Below, one piece after another: positions 1-10,735 of a stretch of DNA of 64,000 nucleotides. How positions within the stretch are numbered: position 1 is the stretch's first letter; each line of letters begins with the position of its first letter. Position numbers and translations under genes: made by a program. The notes under the pieces are model-generated. The model was not told where the DNA came from. It searched no databases and saw nothing but the letters and a program-made list of their open reading frames with translations. Source of the DNA: Symsagittifera roscoffensis (lineage: Eukaryota > Xenacoelomorpha > Acoela > Convolutidae); assembly GCF_963678635.1 (NCBI RefSeq), contig NC_087064.1, forward strand, positions 63,543,548 through 63,607,547. The letters run 5' to 3'.

Positions 1-787
1 GCTTCGAACACTGTTTTACAGTGATCACAATAACCATTCACATTAAAATAACCAATCGATTGTTTTCTGTTTTCCAGATGTGAAAAAGCTCTCAATGTTA
101 CATTCTGGTCTTGTTTTTTGATAGAAAGACATGACCATATTCTCAAAGTTAATCTGTTGAATCCAAAAATAGGTAAGGTATTTAGATACCTCTCCAGATG
201 TTGCTTCAAATCGATGAGCTGATTTTTCTGAATTCGTAAGAAATGTGTTGACATGTCTGCTTCTTCCGAATGTTCAATACATTCGTCTTCGTACTCGAAA
301 TTTTCACTTGAATAGTTTTTACCACGTTCGCTCAGCTGATCAAAAATCTGTTTCATTCTTTCATTCACAGCTACTTCAATATCTTGAAATTTTTTTCTCA
401 TCTTTAACATACTTTGTTCAGCCAACAGCTCGAGGTTGGTTACAAAGCCAATTATCAAGTTCTGTGGATCCTTGGTGTACAAAAAGATGGATTCATCAAT
501 CAGATTTGATGATATAGAGACTGAAATTTGTACATGTTTTCCGATTCAGGTAGTAGTTTGCGTCTCTTTTAATTCCTCTGTAGGCACACAAATCGACTCA
601 AATCGAATATTGCTAGATTATTGAAGAGCTTGTTGTCTTCAGAAACTGGAAGACTAAATCCTTCTAGCTTTTCAAACAAGGTTTCTCGAAGCTCATACAC
701 GTTCTTTGGGTAAATATGCTTCACTCGGTCCTTGCATCTCAGAAGATGTTTGTTAAAATTGTCGGATTTATTAAAAAAAAGTGTCAC
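1..787 (-). pseudogene. Polinton DNA polymerase B fragment, internally deleted
   Basis: This minus-strand fragment is a second copy of part of the polymerase found at 998-5290. Bases 1-150 match about 2483-2629, and bases 150-787 match about 3545-4165, so roughly 0.9 kb between them is missing. The frame near 569-787 reads through a Cys/His stretch and the segment NKLFNNLAIFD. It stops exactly where the left terminal repeat of the complete element starts (788). It is broken by frameshifts and cannot make a product. I infer an older, deleted Polinton next to, or interrupted by, the complete one. It may continue left of the window. Confidence 0.8.
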
Positions 788-965
788 AGATAATCTTAAC
801 TTATATCTAAATGAAACAATGCTGAAACCTACTGAAACTTCGAAAAAAATTGAATTTTTGAGAGAAAAAAGTTAAATTACAAAGAAAATATATAAAACAC
901 TGCTTCGTATTTGAAATTTACCACAACTTTATAGGAAAACACAAACAAAAAACTGCATCGTACAA
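788..965 (+). repeat. Polinton left terminal inverted repeat
   Basis: The reverse complement of this segment matches 16755-16932 with scattered mismatches over about 170 bases. Shared blocks include GGTTTCAGCATTGTTTCA, a CAGTGTTTTATATATTTTC block, and a GATGCAG block near the inner edge. The outermost bases AGATAATCTTA are identical at the two ends. Confidence 0.88.
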
Positions 966-997
966 AAGTTTATTACATTGCATCACTTGTTATAAAC

Positions 998-3900
998 TTA
1001 ATACAATGCATCAGTTCTTATAAATTCAATGGTTTTTGTATGAATTCCATCATCTTGAATTTGTCTTTTTGGATAAAAATCACTAAATCCTTTCTTTGTC
1101 TGTTCATATGTAGCAACCATATGATTTATAGGTCTGAATCCTCTGTTAGTAGAAGTAAGGTTAATTGGTTCATCGAGAAATCTGCTGTACTTTGACATGG
1201 GTACATCTCCAGAATCTTTTAGAACTCGCTTGTTCAATCCTTTGCTGCTAAATTTGAACTTGTCTGTTTTGTTGTCATAGCAGCAATAAGTTTTGCTACA
1301 TAAACATAACATTTCTGGACATCTAAATTCCTCTTCGAAAAGTCCCGGCTCCCGTTTATCATGCTTTTTATTGATACTGCAACACGTTCGAGGGAAGAAA
1401 TTAGATATTGCATCTGCTTTGAAAGAGTCTCTGCAGTCATTTTCCCTCATTTTTCCCAAATGTCTCATTTTTTTGGTTGGATACAGTCATACAAGCTTTC
1501 TTCAACTAGTGCCGAGTAAATTGAGTCTGTATCCATCTCCAGTTCTTCAAATTTGTTTTCATCACAGAACTTGTCAAAGAAGTTATAGTAGAGTTCCAAC
1601 ATTCTCAGCTTTGCATACTGAAGTAAGAAAAAGCCAACAATGATGGGTTCTCGGTGCTCAATGGTAGATTTCAACAACTCCACCTCATACAAGTCATTTT
1701 CAACTGTGTTGAGTCTTTTAAACAGTGGATCATTGATCGCTTTATGTGTTTTTTCATCGTTCAGATACTTCGTAATTGTATGCCTGGATCTATCCATGAT
1801 CTGATATCCATACAAAGAATTACCCAAAAGTTTAATTGTTTCTGCTACAACTCTTGATAGAGATTTTCACCTCCTTCTCTTTTTACATCAACCACTGATT
1901 GAAGGAAATTATTGAAACATTTTTGTGGAGTATACTGAACAAAACGGTAAATTTTGTTGCATTGCAAGCCAAGTTTTAAATAAAAGTTGAACAGAGGAGT
2001 TATAACCGTTCCATTTTCTAGCTTAAAACTAGAAATCAGCATCCTCTGAGGATGCTTTAACTTTTCGTTCTCGATTGCATAGTTTTTCTTGTAGTCTACA
2101 ATATCATTTCTTCCAACTTCAGTGTTTTTGAAAATTGGAGGAAATTTGGCAAATTTTGATTTTAGCTCATCTGGAACAACTCAATCGCACTGAACGTAAC
2201 CAAAAAGAGATCCTTCTTTTATTTTTGCTAGAAGGGAATCTGTTGAAAGAGGTCTTTCATAGATAAAGTGAGTTCTGACGTGATTTTTGATCTTCTCATC
2301 GGTTTTGAAACTTTTCCACGAGTCACACTCCCACATTTCTTCCACTTTGTATGCTTTCTCTTTAATGTATTCTCGTCGCATATCATCCATCTCTCTCTTC
2401 TTGTTTCCTCGCTCAATATCCTGTTATGTAAAGGTGGGACCAACTTCTTGACAGGAACAGAAGTGGTAGTACCATCCCGTTGCTTCGAACACTGTTTTAC
2501 AGTGATCACAATAACCGTTCACATTAAAACAGTCGATTTTTTTCTGTTTTCCAGATGTGAAAAAGCTCTCAATGTTACATTCTGGTCTTGTTTCCCGATA
2601 GAAAGACATGACCATATTCTCAAAGTGGCGAGTTTGATTGTGTCCAGCTTTAAATTTCTGCATATCGGTATCGAATTCCCATCTCGTGTACAATCCTGTT
2701 GGCTTATCTTGACACTTTGAGAAGGGGTAGACCTGACTTGCATCCATTCCAACGATTGATTTACAAACATTTGATGAATTTCTGATTAATATCTCATCAA
2801 CTACAGCTTTTCGAGCAAAAGCAATTGAAGGTCCACCGGTCATTTCTTCTCAAATTTTTTCACACAAATCTTTATTACTTTCTCAAAACGGATAAAACTT
2901 GAAGTTTTTAGATTTGTGAAGACATATGTTTGCTGTTTGTAGATTTGGAAGAGTACAACCAAGTTTTAACATATCAATTCCCTTGTTATGATAAAACTGA
3001 ATCATTTTTTGCATAGCCTCCAGGGTTGGGACTACATCCTTTTTGTTGTACCATTTCAAAAAGTCTTTTAAAACTGTCATACCAGTTTTTTGTCAAGTCT
3101 CTTGCAAGTAATTGTAATTATCCAAAAAAAAAAACAGGATGGAGGCACAGTTTTGATGTGAAGCTTTTTCAGTGCTTTTTGCTCGTCAAGTCTACTCTTT
3201 CTAAGCTTCTCATAATCAATGAAGTCTTTGTCTAGAGGATCGTTGTTTCTAAGTTTACTGGAAAAGGCTTCATGCGGTGGCAATTCAGGAAATTCAAGTT
3301 TGTCTGGGTTATCAAACCACTCATAGGGAAAAAATCCTTTCCTTTCGCTAGCTTTATAGGCTTTGAGAAAAAAGTCCAGAGTAGTTGCCCCACCCAGAAA
3401 GTTCACTATGTCGAGAAATTGTACATCTCCAAACTTGAAAGATATAAAGTCATTCGCTTTTTTGATGACGGATGTTTCTTGTTCTTTATCGCAAATTAAA
3501 TAAGGGATTAAGTATGACTTGATCCAATTCAAATCATATCTACCGCTGTTAAATCCAAAAACAGGTAAAATATTTAGATATCTCTCTAGATGTTGCTTCA
3601 AATCGATGAGCTGATTTTTCTGAATTGGTTAGAATTGTGTTGACATATCTGCTTCTTCCGAATCTTCAATACATTCGTGTTCGTACTCAAATTTTTCACT
3701 TGAATAGTTTTTACCACGTTCGTTCAGCTGACCAAAGATCTTTTTCTCTTTTTCATTCTTTCATTCACAGCTACTTCAATATCTTGAAATTTTTTGCTCA
3801 TCTTCTACTTACTTTGTTCAGCCAACAGCTCGAGGTTGGTTACAAAATCAATTATCAAGTTCTGTGGATCCTTGTTGTACAAAAAGATGGATTCATCAAT

Positions 3901-5290
3901 CAGATTTGATGACATAGAGACTAAAATTGGTACATGTTTTCCGATCCAGGTAGTAGTTTTTGTCTCTTTTAATTCCTCTGTAGGAACACAAATCGTCTCA
4001 AAATCAAAAATTGCGAGATTATTGAAAAGCTTGTTGTCTTCAGAAACTGGAAGACTAAATCCTTCTAGCTTTCTCGAAGCTCATACACGTTCTTTGGGTA
4101 AATATGTTTCACTCGTTCCTTGCATCTCAGAAGTTGATTGTTAAAATTGTCGGATATATTAAAGAAAGTGTCACAGCTAGGGCATCGAAAGCCCTTAAAG
4201 AAACTATCTATATCATTTGTATGAATAAAATGGTTGTTAAATCTCAGTAATTTGACTGGTTTATCAAATCTTTCAATACTTCGCTCTCCTACATATTATC
4301 CTTCTTGGATATCGAAATCGTATATAAAGATGTTTCTTTGAACAATTTCCTCGACAAAAGTAAGTCTTCTACAGAAACTCCACGAAAACTTTCAGGATCA
4401 TAACCAGGCTTTGATACAAATTTTGTAAAATATCTAGAAGTGTGAGATTCGAGATCATTATGTCCGTTCATGTACATGGCTAATTCTCGGAAAAGACACA
4501 AATGATCTTTGTAAGGTTCCTTATCTTTGTTACATAAAGGCAATTCACTTACGTATGTCGTAGTAAAGGTTCGGGTAAGGCAGAGTCCGGACATCCCATT
4601 GAAATGTTTTTGAGCAAATCAGCACAAATTGTGACGTTAGTATTCAACTTGAATCGCCTCTTGGTGTTTTGACGTTCTTGGGTACATTGCTCCACAATAT
4701 CAAATTTTTCCAGTTTTCCTTGGATTGTTATCAAGTCTGCTTTTGTACAGAGCAAATGGAATTTTTCGAATAAAGTCTTGTTTTCATGGGCGTAGAAGTA
4801 TCGATATTCAGCAGTCTCAAAATTTCGAAGAACAAAACCCAGAGCAATGTTAATTTTAGCGGCAGAATCGAGCTTGTTGAAGACTTCTTCAAGTTTCTCG
4901 TTGATTATTTTAGTATCTAACTTGGACATTTGGAAGTTAAAAATCTTATGTCTCCCCTTTTCCATCTCCGTATCCACCAGAAAACGTCGACAAGCATCAC
5001 GTTCCGCCATAAGTTTTTCACCAACTTCCCCTTCTTCCTCCAAAACCTTGTTCAATTCGACCACCGTATCACTGGGCTTCCGTTGCTTAGTTTCTTGTTT
5101 GTTTCTCCGATGTTGTTGAAGAGAGTAGTGACTAGGGAACTCTTGTTCGCAAGAAAGACAAACTGTCCACTTCTTCGAACTTGGTTGAGCATGCTTCTTC
5201 GCAACATGATAATCCATCTCCTCTTTGCTCTTTGTATGAAAATGACAGTTTGGACACTTAGGTTCCCTTTGTTTTTCACATCTCCTTCAA
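998..5290 (-). pseudogene. Protein-primed family B DNA polymerase (Polinton PolB), disrupted
   Basis: This polymerase would replicate the linear element using a terminal protein primer. Read on the minus strand from 5290 down: C2H2-type zinc fingers (CPNCHFH near 5250, CLSCEQEF near 5157, CPSCDTF near 4180), an exonuclease-region motif FGFNSGRYDLN (about 3553), polymerase motif A MDASQVYPFS (about 2744), motif B NSLYGYQIMDRSRH (about 1820), and motif C MDTDSIY (about 1530) with both catalytic aspartates. The chain is split over at least nine frame segments (5217-4549, 4594-4289, 3601-3077, 3080-2883, 2843-2424, 2390-2181, 2042-1845, 1827-1465, 1468-998), so it is dead. The open frame extends beyond the ATG at 5217 without another ATG, so the true start is uncertain. 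Confidence 0.9.
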
Positions 5291-5763
5291 TATCGAGCTG
5301 CGTTTTCTTTTATTTTAGAAAATTTGAAATTAATACAAAAATTGTACGATAATATTTCAAAGACTCTTTTTATTCCCTTCCCAACTCCCAAATTTGTCAA
5401 AACTCCCCAGAAAAGTTCTCTCTTCTTACATTTCTTTAAAGATTTTCAAAGTTCAAAATCCTGCTTGATTCGGTTTGGATTCGGTTTCATCAGCTTCGAA
5501 TTATCCTCTCAAAACTACATTAAAAAGAAAACTTGACTATCTACTCAAAAATCAACAATTCGTCATTGATTACAAACAAAAAATTTAATTAAATTGATGA
5601 GAAGATATGTAGAGATGCTACTTTTATTAATTTTCATTCTTTTGTTACTTATGTCGGCAATGTTTTTTACTTTTACAGCAAACAAATTTTGATTATCCAT
5701 TTTTGCGATTGCTTTTGTGTATATTTTTACTTATTTGGAAGATTTAAATCCTTAAAATGTAAA

Positions 5764-5955
5764 CTTTTGTCTGATTGGATACGACAACTTGAACAAAAAT
5801 GAACATTTTTGTGATTGGAAGCGACAATAACCAAAATGGAATTTTGTTTCCAATTAGACACGACTTTAATACTTGAGTTCCATAAAAGAAAACTGAAATA
5901 TGATTGGACACGACTACAATCCAAATAAGGAAAATACATTCTGATTGGTTAAACC
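5764..5955. repeat. Iterated GATTGGA(N)ACGAC boxes between divergent genes
   Basis: Four similar boxes occur at about 5773 (GATTGGATACGAC), 5813 (GATTGGAAGCGAC), 5851 (CAATTAGACACGAC) and 5902 (GATTGGACACGAC), and a half-box GATTGG lies at 5942. Spacing is 39-51 bases. The stretch lies between the minus-strand polymerase and the plus-strand genes, where divergent promoters would be expected. A role as promoter or protein-binding iterons is inference. Confidence 0.6.
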
Positions 5956-5964
5956 CACACATTC

Positions 5965-6110
5965 GAATTGACGATACCCCCTCTCTCTTAACTCAAAAAT
6001 CATTTATTTTTAACTTAACTACGTCAACTACCTCCTCTCTTAGCTCTAAGTAATTTAATTTTAACTTAACCACCGTCAATTACTTCTCTCGCAACTTTAA
6101 ATTTTGTTCT
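5965..6110. repeat. Degenerate tandem repeat, about 53 bp, three units
   Basis: Three tandem units share a CTCTCTTA-type pyrimidine block, an AATTTTAACTTAAC block and a CGTCAA block, for example near 5990, 6035 and 6085. They follow the GATTGGA boxes in the same divergent intergenic region and may be part of its promoter, but no function is shown. Confidence 0.5.
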
Positions 6111-6114
6111 CACT

Positions 6115-6648
6115 CTGAATCTTTTACTTTTTCAACTTCCCTCGCAATTTATTGCTCAAAATGATCTTCTCAGTGCAAAACAACAACATTATGTTCTTGG
6201 TAGAATTTTCGGCAGACTTAGTACAAATCCAAGTGCGAGAAACAGATTGTGGAGTTTTCTGGCACGAATGGACATCCCAATCCAAGTCTAGCACATGGTG
6301 GAGGTGATGTGCAGGGATTTCAACGAACATCATATAACGCAAAGACCCCCTACAGAGAACCAACTTGGATAAATGCAAATGATGGAGGAAGTGGCCGAGC
6401 ATGTGGCAATGAACTACCCCGAAACTCCTGGCTCTAGATATGTGGCTCAACCATTCGACAATTTCCTCTTTCCTTGGGAAGAGGCATCTGTGGACAATCC
6501 AATAATCATCGAAGAGGATGAGGGGTTCTCTGAGCCAAGAACTCCAGTCAGCGAACCACCAGTGTTGGAAGCAAGACCAGCTTTACGCTCCATTGAGAAC
6601 TTGCAAAATTTTGAGAACTCAGCTGCCCGACAGCTCTTTGATTTGTAA
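6115..6648 (+). pseudogene. Polinton acidic protein, uncharacterised, two in-frame stops
   Basis: One frame (phase of 6373) stays coding-like from about 6115 to the stop at 6648, interrupted only by TAG after DIPIQV (about 6289) and TAG/TGA-type breaks before the ATG at 6373. The first part has LGRIFGRLSTNPSARNRLW; the last 91 codons are strongly acidic and proline-rich (NPIIIEEDEGF, SEPPVLEARPALRS). I do not recognise a domain. It is the first plus-strand gene after the divergent intergenic region, and no ATG is visible upstream, so its start has been lost. Its place inside the element makes it an element gene rather than a host gene. Confidence 0.55.
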
Positions 6649-7605
6649 ATAATTAAGTTGTTGTCTTGTTTTTTGTAATTTAATTTCTTTGCATCTATTT
6701 ATTATAAAGAGATAGGAACAAAGAGATAAGCTCATTAAAAAACTTGTTAAAAAATTTGCAAAGGCAAAATTGTTTAAAAATTTGTTGAAAAACTTTGTTC
6801 AAAATCAATTTAGTTTTGCAATTGGTAAATATTTTTTTGTAAAGATGATAAAAGAGTTAAATCAATTTCAATATTTGTGAAAAACTTCACAGCATTTTTG
6901 CACACAAGATAAAAAAATTGCTTCAATTTTTCCACACAAGTTAAAAACTTTGAAAAGTTTTTACAGCATTCAAAAACTTTCAATAATGTTTTGTACATAC
7001 TTGTTAAAAAAATCAACAAAAATCTCGCAATTTAGGAAAAATTTCATTGAATATTTTTGCATTTTAAAAAACAAACTGTAACAAGGTTTTCTTGCACTGT
7101 TGAAAATTTAAATTTATGAATTTTTTTTCTTCTGATTTTTATCAATAAAAAATTCATTTTTTGCATGTCTGTTGATCAAAACCATCAGAAAAACAATGTA
7201 TTAAGATAGGTAATAGTACTCATAGTCATCAATAATGAAAAATTTTCAGCAAGTGCTTAACCAGTTTTTTACAATATTTTTTTTTGCGTTTTTCGCATAT
7301 TCATAGGAAAAAAGAAGTTAGATTTTTTGCATTTGTTTTCCAAAAAACCTCAAAACATTTTGCATATAACACAAAAATTTTTTGAAAAACTTTGTTCAAA
7401 AAACCAAAACAATTTTTGCATCTTGTAAAAAAGTTTAATTAAATTTTTGCAAAGTTGTTGAAAAAATCAAATCAAAGTTTGCATCTTGCAAAAAACTCAA
7501 ATCAAAGTTTGCATCTTGCAAAACTTAATTTTTGCACACGTGTTGACAATTACAAATATATTTGTTGAAAATTTTTTGATTTTGATAGAAAAAAACAATT
7601 TTGAC
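6649..7605. other. AT-rich stretch inside the Polinton, no gene recognised
   Basis: Low-complexity A/T sequence with many TTTTTGCA and AAAAACTT words. A short direct repeat with the core CAAAGTTTGCATCTTGCAAAA occurs twice at about 7463-7520. Short open frames here (for example 6810-7019 minus and 7486-7725 plus) are rich in Phe, Ile, Lys and Asn, as expected from AT-rich noncoding DNA, and I do not call them. Confidence 0.6.
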
Positions 7606-7990
7606 AAGATTTTTATAAACAAATATTCAATTATTAATAGAAAAATTGACACGCTCATTATTTACTGTACCATAGCCATCAAGGAAACGATCAACAATTT
7701 TCAACAAATTAGTCTCATACTTTGAGATTGGAACTTTTCCAACTTTTTCCAAAAAAGCTGATCCAAGAGTCTGAGTTGACGCAAGCTTCTGAGCAGAACT
7801 CAAACAATGTCTTTTGAATTTTTTTCGCAGCAGAAGTTTCTTTGCAAAACTGGGTAATTTTCCGGTATTCTACATCTCAAGTTGTGTTCGACTGCACGAT
7901 TCAATTGATTGAAAACTTCACCTCTTGATGAAATAGAACTGGAATAATATCTGTATTTGTATAAAGTATATATACAGTCATCAATTTAAT
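7606..7990 (-). pseudogene. Uncharacterised Polinton minus-strand gene remnant
   Basis: On the minus strand, two frames in succession give plausible coding sequence. From about 7950 down one reads SSISSRGEVFNQLNRAVEHNL and then RIPENYPVLQRNF; after a frameshift near 7810 the other reads LASTQTLGSAFLEKVGKVPIS and continues LLKIVDRFLDGYGTVNNERVN to about 7620. The residue mix (Arg, Glu, Val, Gly) is unlike the AT-rich flanks. No domain is recognised. It is the only minus-strand gene besides the polymerase that I can support. Neither start nor stop is clear. Confidence 0.45.
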
Positions 7991-8405
7991 AAGTGAAATG
8001 ATATTTATCTAATCTTTGCAAAATTTGATCGAGCGATGATCCGATTAATAGTAAATGAAATTGGCAATTTTCCACTGGGCAGAATGATGAATGGTTAGAT
8101 ACACAGTAGTCTTGGGTGACAATAAATTTTTAATAAAATTTTTCTGAGACAGAGATAAAAAAAGATTTTTCATTGTAGTCCGAATAAAAAGTGAGATATG
8201 CTTGACACATAGCAGATGCCATCACCGATTACTTGTTGAAAATGATTTTTATCTATATTGAATTGCTTATATAGTACTTCCATCACCTACGCAATGTCCA
8301 TGTTTGGATCATCACCTACTCGTTATTCCATATAAGTTAATAATACCTTATTTGAAATGTACAGTGAGTCATCTACATCTTAATTTCTTTAAATTTACAA
8401 ATATC
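7991..8405. other. Intergenic sequence inside the Polinton
   Basis: No coding frame is supported. The sequence contains several CATCACCTA/CATCACCGA words (about 8219, 8282, 8309), which could mark the promoter of the plus-strand gene that follows; this is only a spacing argument. Confidence 0.4.
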
Positions 8406-8410
8406 CTAAA

Positions 8411-8987
8411 TTTGAAATATCTACTACTGAACAGTTGGCTCTGAGTCTCAAATCAAAACTGAATTCACAAAAAGATATCCTTCCCAACTATATTGAATTT
8501 GCTAAGAACCAAAAAAGAATTGGGAGATTTTCTTGGTCCCAAAAACCCTACAACGGAAAAGTTTACTTTGAACCTTGCTTCCAATTGCTAAAGAAAAATG
8601 AATCGGGACAAATCCAAAAAACCCAGCAAGTCTATCTTGGTAAAAAAAAGGGAAAGGATATCAGCAATACGGAATACTGTTATTCACGATGCTGAAAACC
8701 TTGGAATCGTTCCTGTATTGGAACCCTATTCTGACAAAGACTCAACCATGTTTAGGAACTGTCATGCGGTGTATGACGTAGCAATATACAAGAAGAGAAA
8801 GGTTTGTGTCACAATCAATAAGTACGGTGTGAAAAAACCACCCTACATTCAGATTCCACTTTTCACTGCAAAGGAGAACGAAGTCTTGAAGCAAGTTGCC
8901 TATGTCAACTATACTTTGAACGAATTCAAAGAACTCGCCCAAGTCTTGGGAGATTTTATGTTTGTTGAGAACTGTAATGTTCAATAA
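8411..8987 (+). pseudogene. Uncharacterised Polinton protein, one frameshift
   Basis: Two overlapping frames form one protein of roughly 185 residues. The first (about 8411-8695) contains NQKRIGRFSWSQKPYNGKVY and the second (about 8640-8987) contains DKDSTMFRNCHAVYDVAIYK and ends at TAA 8985-8987. The switch lies in the A/G-rich run near 8640-8660, a likely slip site. There is no ATG at the 5' edge (the frame runs through TTGGCTCTG at 8435). The end, with a beta-rich part followed by TLNEFKELAQVLGDF, loosely resembles a compact beta-sheet plus helix DNA-binding fold, but I do not assign a function. Confidence 0.55.
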
Positions 8988-9167
8988 TTTTGTTGACTAA
9001 TGTTATCATAGTAATGTAATTCAAATATTCATCTTCTTGAATCATTTTTTTAAATTTCTTTGAGCTGAGCAGTATAAATTGAAACATTGTTTTTTCCAGA
9101 AATCTTGTTTTAAAGCTTCAAAATAAATTAAGACTTTTTCATATCGTCCTAGAAGAAAAGTCGCAAA

Positions 9168-9502
9168 AATGTTCACTGACAGTTTTGGAATCTCAAAACG
9201 TACCAAAATTGCAAGATTTGGATACAAAATCACAAATTTTTCAATTTGAAAAGACTTTGCATAATGGAAGACGAAAAGTTTTTCTAAGTTATCGTTCAGA
9301 GAGTAAAAAATAGATCTTATAGGGTCGTAGAAAAATAAACACTTGGAAAAACAATCCGAAATTTCAGTTGGAAAGAGAAGAGTATGACAAATTGGTTGTT
9401 TTCATCCCCTCGGTTTTGTCTTATGTAGAAACAATCAAAAAAACTTGTATCATTATTGACGAATGCACTGTAGAAAATGAACGTTCAGAAATTGAATGAA
9501 AT
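9168..9502 (+). pseudogene. Possible PC4-like small DNA-binding protein of the Polinton, disrupted
   Basis: An ATG at 9168 opens a frame reading MFTDSFGISKRTKIARFGYK; after a shift near 9250 another frame reads NGRRKVFLSYRSES, hits a stop near 9310, and continues FQLEREEYDKLVVFIPSVL to a TGA near 9500. A beta-strand K-V-F-L-x-Y segment, a short basic linker, then F-x-L-x-x-E-x-[YW]-x-x-L-x-x-x-[IV]-P is the layout of the PC4/p15 single-stranded-DNA-binding domain, which a replicating linear element could use. The match is by pattern only. Confidence 0.4.
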
Positions 9503-9920
9503 TCTGAGAAATTTTGATTTGATTAAGTAAGACTTTTCATCAAATACAAAAAGAAAAAATTATTTTCTTTGTACCTGTATTGTTTTGGACCCAAACATAA
9601 ATTTGAAAGAAATGGACCAAAACTTTTCTTTTGGGGTTCTAATTGGATACGATGAATCCTTTATGGATTATTTTTTTTGCAAATTCAAAAATTTTTAGAC
9701 TTCATGCAATTAAAAATGATGCAGCTGGATCTGTGAAGTCTACTACTTATAAGAGACCTGGTTATTGTTATATTTTACCTATATTTCCAAATTCTTGTTT
9801 TCTTGGTCACGTGACTAGATTGTTCTCTGTTTATATGTTAAAAATTTTGCTTCAGCAGTATATGCATTGTTCAATTGTTAGTCATTTTAACCAAAAAGTT
9901 CAGCGAAAACAGCTAATAAA
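9503..9920. other. AT-rich stretch inside the Polinton, weak open frame
   Basis: An open frame at 9643-9924 (93 codons) includes SVKSTTYKRPGYCYILPIFPN and starts from a non-ATG codon. Its composition is only weakly coding-like and it has no recognised motif. It may be the end of a decayed gene; I see nothing firmer here. Confidence 0.3.
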
Positions 9921-10391
9921 ATGAGTCTAGTTGTTTTGGATATTGAGTGTGATGAAAACAAAATAGTGAAAGAATTAGGAGTTTATAAAAAAGGATAAAC
10001 TGTGGGATATTCCTTTCTTCCTCCCAAAAACTTCAAAGCTACATTTCAGTCTGCTTGGTGTACAAAGCATCTTCATAGAACAAATTGCAACAGTGGCTAT
10101 GAAAAATATACTGAGCTTGAAAAAATATTGAAAAAATTGAAAGCTCCAGAAATGGAGATTTTTGCAAAAGGTTATTAAAAATGTAAAATTCTGTCAGAAA
10201 TTTTGGAAACAAAGGTTACAAACTTGGATGACTACGCATGCCCAAAAGTTCAAAATTTCATTTTCTAAGATGAAGAATTTGATTGGAGGTGTAGCAACTA
10301 CCCATTTCGTCATGCAAATACTCTTCACTGTGCAGAGAGAAAAGCATTTGCTTACAGAAAATGGACTCAATGATTTTTTAATAAATTGTAA
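9921..10391 (+). pseudogene. Uncharacterised Polinton protein (possible nuclease-like fold), four in-frame stops
   Basis: A single frame from ATG 9921 to TAA 10389-10391 (157 codons) is coding-like throughout but has four internal stops (TAA near 9996, TAA near 10176, TAA near 10266, TGA near 10371). It starts MSLVVLDIECDENK; the LDIE motif near the N terminus is the kind of acidic motif seen in DnaQ-like exonucleases, but no other catalytic motif is clear. The end contains RCSNYPFRHANTLHCAERKA, rich in Cys, His and Arg. No shifts are needed, so the breaks are point substitutions. Confidence 0.55.
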
Positions 10392-10471
10392 ATAATCTAA
10401 ATAATTTTGTATTATCGTGTTTTTGAAATTTAAATATTAATCTTTATCAATTTTTTCATTCCAAAGTTGAA

Positions 10472-10735
10472 ATGGAAGATGAATGTGACAAGCAATTAAA
10501 TATAGGAAATTTTGTTTTTGATGAGGAGAATCATGAACGAAAATCATGGAAGTTTTTTGGACGTACGAGTCATAGATCTCTTTTAGTTTTTATGTGCCAA
10601 TTTTTTGTCATAGTTTTCATACTAGCATGTGCAATCGTTTGAATAATGTTATCCACTACATGTGAAGAAACAACAGTTTGGGTAGCATTTTTATCAAGTA
10701 CATTCGGTTATATTTTACTTTCTCCAAAGCTATGA
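10472..10735 (+). pseudogene. Small Polinton membrane protein, one internal stop
   Basis: ATG 10472 (MEDECDKQLNIGNF) runs in one frame to TGA 10733-10735, 88 codons, with one internal TGA at 10640-10642. After an acidic/basic N-terminal part there are two hydrophobic segments (LLVFMCQFFVIVFILACAIV and VWVAFLSSTFGYILLS), so the protein would span the membrane twice. Its stop overlaps the ATG of the ATPase at 10732 (ATGA), suggesting coupled expression. The function is unknown; a membrane role during virion assembly or release is only a guess. Confidence 0.65.

Noticed and set aside
2268-2720. 150-codon plus-strand frame inside the polymerase
   Set aside because: It is antisense to the polymerase segment carrying motif A and is a shadow of it.
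6810-7725. Short AT-rich frames between the acidic protein and the next genes
   Set aside because: They consist mainly of Phe, Ile, Lys, Asn and Leu, as expected by chance in this composition, and show no motif.
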